6,839 bases of DNA from an uncultured Flavobacteriales bacterium (GTDB taxonomy: Bacteria > Bacteroidota > Bacteroidia > Flavobacteriales_D > Sanyastnellaceae). The DNA lies in contig CALACF010000271.1 in assembly GCA_937890245.1 (NCBI GenBank), forward strand, positions 1 through 6,839, read 5' to 3'. The notes under the pieces were generated by a model that was not told the DNA's origin, ran no database searches, and saw only the letters and a list, made by a program, of their open reading frames with translations. This document shows, piece after piece, positions 1 through 6,186 of this stretch; position 1 is the first letter of the stretch; every line of letters starts with the position of its first letter. The position numbers and the translations under genes were made by a program.

Positions 1-1144
1 CCAATGATTCGAGGGTGGCCTTGGCGATCTCGGCGCGGCCCGTGTCGCGTGTGAGTCCGAACATACCGCCGCGGGCGTACATGTCCCAGTAGGGTGCGCC
101 CAGACCGGCGAAGGCCGGGACGACGACCACATCGTGTTGGCCTGCAGCTTCTGCGGCGAGGGCTTCTGAGGCCGGCGCCGAGTCGATGATTTGGAGGCCG
201 TCGCGGAGCCATTGGACGGCGGCGCCCGCGATGAAAATGCTGCCTTCGAGGGCGTATTCGACCTGTCCGTTGAGGGACCATGAAATGGTGGTGAGCAGGC
301 CGTTGCTGCTCTCGATACGCTCGGGTCCGGTGTTCATGAGCATGAAGCAACCTGTTCCGTACGTGTTCTTTGCCATGCCTGCTTTAAAGCAGGTTTGTCC
401 AAAGAGGGCGGCCTGCTGATCGCCGGCCACCCCGCCGATCGGGATGTCGACACCGCCGTAGCGAAGGACGCCAAAGTCTCCTGACGAGTCTCTTACGTCG
501 GGTAACATTGCAGCGGGTACATCGAGTGCAGCCAACAGCTTGGCATCCCAATCCAGATCTACGATGTTGTACATCATTGTGCGCGATGCATTTGAGTGGT
601 CTGTTGCGTGTACTGATCCGCCGGTTAAGTTCCAAACGAGCCACGTATCGATGGTCCCAAAGAGCAGTTCGCCTTTGGCGGCCAATGCTCTGGCACCGTC
701 GACGTGGTCGAGGATCCATTTGACTTTGGTCCCAGAGAAGTACGCGTCAGCCACCAGGCCTGTGTTCTTCTTGATGTAGGGCTCAAGACCTTGGGCTTTG
801 AGGTCTTCACAGATGGGGGCAGTGCGCCGGTCTTGCCACACGATGGCGCGGTGGATGGGCTCGCCTGTCGTTCGATTCCACACGACCGTGGTCTCGCGCT
901 GGTTCGCGATGCCGATGCCTGCAATGTGCTCGGCACCGATGCCTTGTTCTTGCAACAGTTGCTCGAAAACCTCCCATTGGCTTTTCCAGATTTCCACGGC
1001 GTCGTGCTCGACCCAGCCTGCTTGAGGGAAGTGCTGTGTGAACTCGCGTTGAGCGACACCGACCATGGCGCCACTTGAATCGAAGAGGACTGCGCGGGAG
1101 GAGGTGGTGCCCTGGTCGAGGGCCACGATGAATTGGGCTTTCAT
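1..1144 (-). CDS. glpK: Glycerol kinase, partial (C-terminus beyond left edge)
   Basis: This enzyme phosphorylates glycerol with ATP to sn-glycerol 3-phosphate in the cytoplasm, the entry step of glycerol catabolism and a source of lipid backbone. It is a FGGY-family sugar kinase. I read 381 residues from the ATG at 1144-1142; family members are about 495-505 long, so roughly 115-120 C-terminal residues are missing at the window edge. Visible landmarks are the N-terminal phosphate-binding motif LDQGTTSSRAV (residues 9-19), glycerol-contact residues Arg83, Glu84, Trp103 and Tyr135 (matching E. coli positions), and GVAGDQQAALFGQ (238-250) with the presumed catalytic base Asp242. NTYGTGCFMLMNTG (260-273) and GLGAPYWD (347-354) follow. 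The loop that binds the inhibitor fructose-1,6-bisphosphate in E. coli lacks its arginine (Asp233 here). The gene is divergent from the TonB receptor, 45 bases away. Identification is very secure; glpF or glpD could lie to the left but are not visible. Confidence 0.97.
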   Translation of the reverse strand, partial: MKAQFIVALDQGTTSSRAVLFDSSGAMVGVAQREFTQHFPQAGWVEHDAVEIWKSQWEVFEQLLQEQGIGAEHIAGIGIANQRETTVVWNRTTGEPIHRAIVWQDRRTAPICEDLKAQGLEPYIKKNTGLVADAYFSGTKVKWILDHVDGARALAAKGELLFGTIDTWLVWNLTGGSVHATDHSNASRTMMYNIVDLDWDAKLLAALDVPAAMLPDVRDSSGDFGVLRYGGVDIPIGGVAGDQQAALFGQTCFKAGMAKNTYGTGCFMLMNTGPERIESSNGLLTTISWSLNGQVEYALEGSIFIAGAAVQWLRDGLQIIDSAPASEALAAEAAGQHDVVVVPAFAGLGAPYWDMYARGGMFGLTRDTGRAEIAKATLESL

Positions 1145-1149
1145 AAAGC

Positions 1150-1182
1150 TTGAATGAGGCTGCAAAATAGCCCGTACATTCG
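1150..1182 (+). promoter_or_regulatory. Candidate promoter for the TonB-dependent receptor gene
   Basis: On the plus strand a TTG (1150-1152) and TACATTCG (1175-1182; seven of eight to TAnnTTTG) are separated by 22 bases, a little longer than usual for Bacteroidota promoters. Transcription would begin around 1188, almost at the ATG at 1190, so the message would be nearly leaderless. If real, this would exclude the alternative start at 1154. The core overlaps the opposing glpK candidate. Support is weak. Confidence 0.22.
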
Positions 1183-1190
1183 CGGCGCAA
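1163..1190 (-). promoter_or_regulatory. Candidate Bacteroidota-type promoter for glpK
   Basis: On the minus strand a TTG (1190-1188) is followed after 18 bases by TATTTTG (1169-1163), resembling the -33 TTG and -7 TAnnTTTG elements of the Bacteroidota primary sigma factor. The -7 match is imperfect, being one base short between TA and TTTG. Transcription would start near 1157, giving a leader of about 13 bases before the glpK ATG. The call rests on motif and position only. Confidence 0.3.
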
Positions 1191-3538
1191 TGGAAAATTT
1201 TGAAACCCAATTCCGCGCCGCTCGAAAGGCGCTGTTTGCCGCGCTGGTATATGCTTTGATTGGCTTTTCCTCAGTGGCTCAGGCCCAGGGAACGGTGAAG
1301 GGGTTTGTCAAGGACGCCGAAACGGGGGCGCCTGTATTATTTGCAGCGGTTGTTTTGAACGGCACAACGTATGGCGTTTCGACTGATGTCGAAGGCTATT
1401 TCTCGCTCTCCAAGATTCCTGCTGGCACGTACGAATTGGTCATCTCATCACTCGAGTACGAGATGCACAAGGCGACGATTGAAATTTCGAACGCCCGGGT
1501 CCATACGCACAATGTGCAGATGAAAAGGGGCACGATTGCCTTGGGCGACGCCGTGGTGAGTACCGAACGGCAGGAGCAGCTCTCCAACGTGCATATGTCC
1601 GTTGAAAGTATCCAAGCAGCTGATATCAAGCGCGTTCCAAGTATTGGTGGCCAGCCGGATTTGGTGCAGGTATTGCAGACCTTACCGGGCTTTGTCTCAA
1701 CGGGCGACCAAGGCGGACAGCTCTACATCAGGGGCGGATCACCCATCCAAAACAAGGTGCTGCTCGACGGCATGATCGTGTACAATGCCTTCCACAGCAT
1801 TGGCCTATTCAGTGTTTTTGACACGGACATCATCAGCAACGCGGACATTTACACCGGGGGGTTTTCCGCAAAGCACGGTGGACGGATTTCGTCGATCATG
1901 GATATTTCCACACGGGACGGCAATCTTTCCGGGCTCAAGGGCCGCGTGGGGATGTCTCCGTTTGGTTCAAAGCTCCTCATCGAAGGACCGCTCAGTCCGA
2001 AAAAGGAAGGGCCAGGTGGCGTTTCATTCATCCTGTCGGGCAAGCGTTCGTACCTCGAACAAAGTTCCAAACTGCTCTACAAATACATCGACGAAGATGG
2101 CCTGCCCTTCAATTTCACCGATCTCTACGGCAAGCTCACATTCGCCGGAGAAGGTGGCAGTCGCGTAAGCCTGTTCGGCTTTAATTTCTCGGACGACGTG
2201 CGCTACAAAGCCTTGTCAAACCTGAACTGGACAAATGTCGGTGCAGGCGGCCAATTCATCATTGTCCCCGCGGGGAGTTCCGTCCTGATGAAGGGCAACT
2301 TCTCCGCGTCAGAGTACCGGATTGAGCTGGAAGAGGACGGCTTGGCCAACCGCTTTAGCCAGGTCAATGGTTTCAACTTTGGCCTGGACTTCAAGTACAT
2401 GCTGGGCGAGGATGAAGCGCGATACGGTGTGCAAATCGTCGGCCTCCGCACGAATTTCCACACGTTCAATTCACTGGGCGTCGGCGTTGATCAGACTGAG
2501 AATACAACGGAGCTCGCGGGCTATTTTGACTACACCTACCACGCCGGCAACCTGATTCTTCAGCCGTCTTTCCGTGTGCAGTACTACTCTTCGCTCGCGC
2601 GTTTCAGCCCAGAACCACGCATTGGCCTCAAATACAAGGTGTCCGATCGCTTGCGCTTGAAAGCCGCAGGTGGCCTCTACTCCCAGAACTTGATTTCGGC
2701 CAACAGTGACCGCGACGTGGTCAATCTCTTTTACGGCTTCCTCTCCGGACCAGGCAACCTCCAAGACGAGATGGTAACGCCAAGCGGAGACATCCGAGAG
2801 ATTACGCACAACCTCCAAACTGCCACCCACGCCATCGCGGGCTTCGAGTACGACCTCACTGAGCGTATCAACATCAACATCGAGGCTTACACCAAATGGT
2901 TCACCCAGCTCACGAACATGAACCGCAACAAGCTGTTCCCCGATACGCCCGAGTACTATGAGGTTCCCGACGCCCAGCGCAAGGACTTCATCGTGGAGAC
3001 GGGCCGCGCTGAGGGCATTGACTTCGTCCTGAAGTACGAGGACAAGTTCAACTACGTGTGGCTCGTGTATTCGCTTGGCAACGTCGACCGTTGGGATGGA
3101 TTCCAGTGGTACGACCCCGTTTTTGACCGCCGTCACAACGTAAATTTCCTGGCCTCGCGCCGCTGGGGCAAATCGCTCGATTGGGAGGCTTCCTTCCGCT
3201 GGAACCTCGGATCAGGCCTGCCCTTCACCCAGACGCAGGGCTACTACCAGCCGGTCGCAGTAGGGGACGGCGTTGGTTCAGATTACTTGACCACGAACCC
3301 GAGCGAGCTCGGCATATTGTTCGCAGATCTCAACGCGGGGCGCTTGCCTGTGTACCACCGCCTCGATTTGTCGCTTCGACGTAAAATCAAGTTCAGCGAT
3401 CGCTACGAACTCGATGCCACGGCGAGCGTGACAAACGTGTATAGCCGGGCAAATGTATTTTACATCAACAGGATCACCGGTGAGCGGGTGGATCAGTTGC
3501 CATTCCTTCCGTCGATCGGTTTGGATATGACCTTCTAA
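1190..3538 (+). CDS. TonB-dependent outer-membrane receptor with N-terminal carboxypeptidase-regulatory-like domain
   Basis: This is a ligand-gated 22-strand outer-membrane barrel importing an unknown substrate with energy from TonB-ExbBD. From the ATG at 1190 it has 782 residues. Residues 1-32 form a signal peptide (hydrophobic core about 14-28, cleavage after SVAQA). Residues 34-113 are a carboxypeptidase-regulatory-like beta-sandwich, with GTVKGFVKDAETGAPV and IPAGTYELVIS typical of Bacteroidota receptors. The plug spans about 135-245, with LYIRGGSPIQNKVLLDG (178-194) and the IYTGGFSAKHGGRISSIMDI stretch (220-239). The barrel runs to the terminal phenylalanine of GLDMTF, so the C-terminus is intact. 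An in-frame ATG at 1154 would add 12 residues before the signal peptide; I prefer 1190 because it gives a normal signal. The protein is shorter than SusC-class receptors and no SusD gene is adjacent. Neighbours are divergent glpK and convergent recN, so it is probably monocistronic. Substrate cannot be told from sequence. Confidence 0.93.
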   Translation: MENFETQFRAARKALFAALVYALIGFSSVAQAQGTVKGFVKDAETGAPVLFAAVVLNGTTYGVSTDVEGYFSLSKIPAGTYELVISSLEYEMHKATIEISNARVHTHNVQMKRGTIALGDAVVSTERQEQLSNVHMSVESIQAADIKRVPSIGGQPDLVQVLQTLPGFVSTGDQGGQLYIRGGSPIQNKVLLDGMIVYNAFHSIGLFSVFDTDIISNADIYTGGFSAKHGGRISSIMDISTRDGNLSGLKGRVGMSPFGSKLLIEGPLSPKKEGPGGVSFILSGKRSYLEQSSKLLYKYIDEDGLPFNFTDLYGKLTFAGEGGSRVSLFGFNFSDDVRYKALSNLNWTNVGAGGQFIIVPAGSSVLMKGNFSASEYRIELEEDGLANRFSQVNGFNFGLDFKYMLGEDEARYGVQIVGLRTNFHTFNSLGVGVDQTENTTELAGYFDYTYHAGNLILQPSFRVQYYSSLARFSPEPRIGLKYKVSDRLRLKAAGGLYSQNLISANSDRDVVNLFYGFLSGPGNLQDEMVTPSGDIREITHNLQTATHAIAGFEYDLTERININIEAYTKWFTQLTNMNRNKLFPDTPEYYEVPDAQRKDFIVETGRAEGIDFVLKYEDKFNYVWLVYSLGNVDRWDGFQWYDPVFDRRHNVNFLASRRWGKSLDWEASFRWNLGSGLPFTQTQGYYQPVAVGDGVGSDYLTTNPSELGILFADLNAGRLPVYHRLDLSLRRKIKFSDRYELDATASVTNVYSRANVFYINRITGERVDQLPFLPSIGLDMTF

Positions 3539-3543
3539 GCGTT

Positions 3544-5226
3544 CTAGGTTGCGGCGCGCAGCTGCCTTGCTTGGGCCCGCGCGTCGTCGGTGATTTCTGA
3601 ACCGCTGAGCATTCCGGCCAATTCTTCCACGCGCTGTAACTCGTCGAGCGCCTCGACTTGTGTGCGGGCTCGCCCTCCGTCTGTATGCTTGGAAATGCGC
3701 TGCTGATGCGGAGCGCAGGCTGCTACCTGGGGCAGATGCGTGATGGTGATGACCTGCGTGTTTTCGGCGATACTTGCCATCAAGCGGGCCATGCGATCGG
3801 CCACTTCTCCGCTGACGCCCGTATCTATTTCGTCGAGAATCAAGGTCGGCACCTCGGCGTGTTGGGCCAGTACAGCCCGGATTGCCAACAGCAATCTGCT
3901 GCGCTCTCCGCCTGAAGCAACTTTTTCAATGGGCTGGGCCTGGTGGCCGGGATTGGCAGAGAACATCAAGTTGTGGCCATAGAGGCCGTGCGCGGCAGGC
4001 GCTTCCAATTGCCTCCAATCCCAATTCAACTCTACAGCGGGCATCTTCAGCCCCTTGAGCATCTCGACTGTTTTTCGGGCCAAGGCACGGGCGGCTTCAC
4101 TGCGGCGCTCGTGCAGCAACAAGCCTCGATGTTCGGTCAGTTCAACCGCTTCAGCAATCTCCCCATCCAAGGCTGCAAGCCGCTTGAGGCGATGCTGTGC
4201 AGATTCGAGTCTGGCGCTCAGTTCGGCTTTTCGTTCGAGCAATTCTCCGGGATCCGTGGCGCTGTGTTTGGCCATCAGACGCATTGCGGTGTCCCGTGTC
4301 GCTGATAGACGCTCGAGTTTTGAAGGGTTGACCACTACATTTTCGGCCGTCTGTTCAATTTCTCCGACAACGTCCTCAAGTTCGATTCGAACGCTTCGAA
4401 GGCGCTCGCCAATTGCACGGCAGGCGGGACTTGCTTTTTCAGCATGGCCCAGCGATGCGATGGCCTGCTGAATACGGGTCAAGGCGTCTGCCCCAGCGCC
4501 GTCGCCGTCGCCCTCGCGCAAGGCCCCCAGGCCCGCGCCCAAGGCGAGCTGAATTTCTTCGGCGTGCTCCAGCGTCGAAAGCTCAGCTTCCAAGCCGCTC
4601 CAGTCCAAGCCCTCGAGCCCGGCCTGGTCCAACTCGTCGCGCTGGAATTGCAAGTAGTCCAGATCTCCGCTGCTGCCCTCAGTGCTCGGCGCCAAACACG
4701 CCGCCCGCTCAGCCTGCAATAACCGCAATGCCTCGAAGGCCTCTGAATATTTCTTCAGCAGCCCTGCCAGTTTGGCGCCCCCTTCGGCGTCGATGGCATG
4801 AAGACGACCGTCGGCGGCAAACAGCCTGTGGCCGTCGTCCTGTCCGTGGAAGTCCACGAGTAGCGCGCCCAGTACGCGCAATAGGTTCAGCTTGACAGGC
4901 TCGTCGCCGACAAAGGCGCGGGAGCGTCCGCCGCTAGCAATCACCCGGCGTATGGTCACGCAGCCGTCGGCCGTGTCGAGGTCGTGGGATAGAGCAAATT
5001 GAGCGGCGGCGGGGGCCAGGTTGAATTGGGCTTCAACAATGCATTTCTTGTCCGCGTCGCGCAAAATGCTGGCGTCGGCTCGTGCGCCCAATACCAGGCC
5101 GAGCGCGTCGAGCACGATGCTCTTGCCCGCGCCCGTTTCCCCGGTCAGTGCAGTCCAGCCGACCGCCCAGCAGATGTCCGCCCGTTCAATGAGGGCGAAA
5201 TTTTCGATGGTGAGCCGGCGTAGCAT
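3544..5226 (-). CDS. recN: DNA repair protein RecN
   Basis: RecN is an SMC-like ATPase acting on the nucleoid early in RecA-dependent double-strand-break repair, thought to hold or organise DNA ends. The 560 residues match the usual length of about 550. N-terminal half-site: LTIENFALIE (5-14) and Walker A GETGAGKS (29-36), then the Q-loop-like VDFHGQDDG (124-132). A short coiled-coil region of charged, leucine- and alanine-rich helices covers about 150-390. C-terminal half-site: ABC signature ASGGERSRLLLA (437-448), Walker B TLILDEIDTGVSG (461-473, with Asp465 and Glu466), and the H-loop in ITITHLPQVA (494-502, His497). The family usually shows HGQH and SGGELSR, so HGQDD and SGGERSR are small departures. 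The start ATG (5226-5224) shares one base with the porD stop, implying translational coupling, and no separate promoter is evident. The stop at 3546-3544 lies five bases from the end of the convergent receptor gene. Confidence 0.97.
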   Translation of the reverse strand: MLRRLTIENFALIERADICWAVGWTALTGETGAGKSIVLDALGLVLGARADASILRDADKKCIVEAQFNLAPAAAQFALSHDLDTADGCVTIRRVIASGGRSRAFVGDEPVKLNLLRVLGALLVDFHGQDDGHRLFAADGRLHAIDAEGGAKLAGLLKKYSEAFEALRLLQAERAACLAPSTEGSSGDLDYLQFQRDELDQAGLEGLDWSGLEAELSTLEHAEEIQLALGAGLGALREGDGDGAGADALTRIQQAIASLGHAEKASPACRAIGERLRSVRIELEDVVGEIEQTAENVVVNPSKLERLSATRDTAMRLMAKHSATDPGELLERKAELSARLESAQHRLKRLAALDGEIAEAVELTEHRGLLLHERRSEAARALARKTVEMLKGLKMPAVELNWDWRQLEAPAAHGLYGHNLMFSANPGHQAQPIEKVASGGERSRLLLAIRAVLAQHAEVPTLILDEIDTGVSGEVADRMARLMASIAENTQVITITHLPQVAACAPHQQRISKHTDGGRARTQVEALDELQRVEELAGMLSGSEITDDARAQARQLRAAT

Positions 5227-6149
5227 CAGCCCATGCCGTTGTCGTACGACTCGATGTTGCCCGGATCGATCAATTTCAATACAGGCAAAATGCGGGCGCG
5301 CTCCCCTTCGGGCGTCCCGCCAAATAGGTTGACCAGTTCTCGATGCTTTGCAAGGAAGAAGGTTTGCATGTTGTACGAAGCTGGGCGGATGCGATGCACC
5401 GTGCGCAGAGCGATGATCGCGTCGGAGATGACCTTGCGCGCTTGGCTCGGGTTCTCGTAAGCAACGTCCAAGCCGCGGCGATGGTAGTCGTAATAACAGC
5501 GGCGAAGCGGGCGAAAGGTTTGGCTCAAGATGTTGTCGACCAGGGCATAGCGACTTTGTCGGCCGTCAGAAGCGCTCCATCCCGGTGGGGGATTGCTCAA
5601 GGTCTGGGCGTTGCTCACCACCGTTTGCGCATTCATGTACATCGCTGTGCCGCCTTCAAAACTGAAGCTGTCGTAGTCGATGCCCAGAATCAAATACGCG
5701 TAGAATGCCAGTACACTGGTCAAATTGTCTCGAAACTGATCGGGGCTGTACTGCATCATTCTCCCTGGCGTGTAACTCAGGTTGAAGTCGTTGTCGTTGA
5801 TCATGAACATCGGCGCGTTGTAGTCGCTATTGTACACGGGCCGAGAGGCTTGCACTTGGATGCTTCCCTGAAAGTCAACGGGCGTTTGCGCCTTGCTAAT
5901 GGTGATTTGGATGCTGCATTCAATCCGTTCCTCGAGGGTGAACTCGTCCTGCGTCCACCGCCGCCCGTTCATGAACTCCATGATGTCTGTTTCGAGTTGG
6001 TCGAAGACGGAAGCCTCGACATTGCTGACCTGTGGAGCCATGACGGACACCTGGCAGTTCAGTTCTTGCGCGCGAACGTGTACATGTGAGGTTGCCAAAC
6101 TGCAGATAGCGATGAATGCCAATCGAGAAGCGTTGAGTAGATATTGCAT
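5226..6149 (-). CDS. porD: DUF4835 family exported protein (PorD, type IX secretion-associated)
   Basis: The 307-residue product belongs to the DUF4835 family, which I recall being labelled type IX secretion protein PorD in Bacteroidota; its biochemical role is not clear to me. Residues 1-27 are a signal peptide (hydrophobic 9-20, cleavage probably after VRA), giving a mature start at QELNCQ, the usual family beginning. Family landmarks: Cys32 in LNC and Cys78 in ECSI (the two may form a disulfide, an inference), RRWT (63-66), QVQASRPVYNSDY (98-110), NDNDFNLSY (118-126), LAFYAYLILGIDYDSFS (147-163), FEGGTAMY (164-171), GWSASDGRQSRYALVDNIL (190-208) and YDYHRRGLD (220-228). It lacks the lipobox cysteine, so it should be soluble periplasmic or membrane-associated rather than a lipoprotein. 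It sits between coaBC (27-base spacer) and recN (one-base overlap), the arrangement I know from many Bacteroidota. Family membership is secure; the PorD name and secretion role are less so. Confidence 0.88.
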   Translation of the reverse strand: MQYLLNASRLAFIAICSLATSHVHVRAQELNCQVSVMAPQVSNVEASVFDQLETDIMEFMNGRRWTQDEFTLEERIECSIQITISKAQTPVDFQGSIQVQASRPVYNSDYNAPMFMINDNDFNLSYTPGRMMQYSPDQFRDNLTSVLAFYAYLILGIDYDSFSFEGGTAMYMNAQTVVSNAQTLSNPPPGWSASDGRQSRYALVDNILSQTFRPLRRCYYDYHRRGLDVAYENPSQARKVISDAIIALRTVHRIRPASYNMQTFFLAKHRELVNLFGGTPEGERARILPVLKLIDPGNIESYDNGMG

Positions 6150-6158
6150 CGTGTGCTG

Positions 6159-6186
6159 TGCGATTACGTTTTGCGATTACGTTTTG
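6159..6186. repeat. 13-base tandem repeat across the coaBC stop codon
   Basis: The unit TGCGATTACGTTT (plus strand) occurs twice in perfect tandem and the periodicity of 13 continues for two more bases, 28 bases in all. The second copy contains the last codons and TAA stop of coaBC (6179-6177); the first copy lies in the 27-base spacer before porD. A second TAA appears in the first copy but in another frame. It looks like a slippage duplication that lengthened the spacer without changing either protein. Confidence 0.85.

Noticed and set aside
1154..1189. Upstream ATG at 1154 as the receptor start
   Set aside because: It would place 12 extra residues, including Arg and Pro, before an already adequate signal peptide and leave only nine bases to glpK. 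It remains possible, because the bases just before it are AT-rich as favoured in Bacteroidota.
625..1190. Two minus-strand open frames and several plus-strand frames overlapping glpK
   Set aside because: The glpK frame is continuous with every diagnostic motif in place; the others are out-of-frame shadows.
2471..3136. A 221-codon open frame antisense to the receptor gene
   Set aside because: It is wholly inside the well-supported barrel of the receptor. Its valine-, leucine- and glutamate-rich composition is what the complement of this gene's C-ending codons produces, and it shows no domain motif.
4490..4525. GTCGCC-rich low-complexity stretch in recN as a possible repeat
   Set aside because: It encodes a short Gly-Asp-Gly-Ala linker (residues about 238-246) in a variable part of RecN and is too short and irregular to be a meaningful repeat.
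5343..6089. A 248-codon open frame antisense to porD
   Set aside because: It overlaps a conserved family gene for its entire length. The translation has runs of Val, Arg and His with no recognisable motif, so it is a codon-bias shadow.
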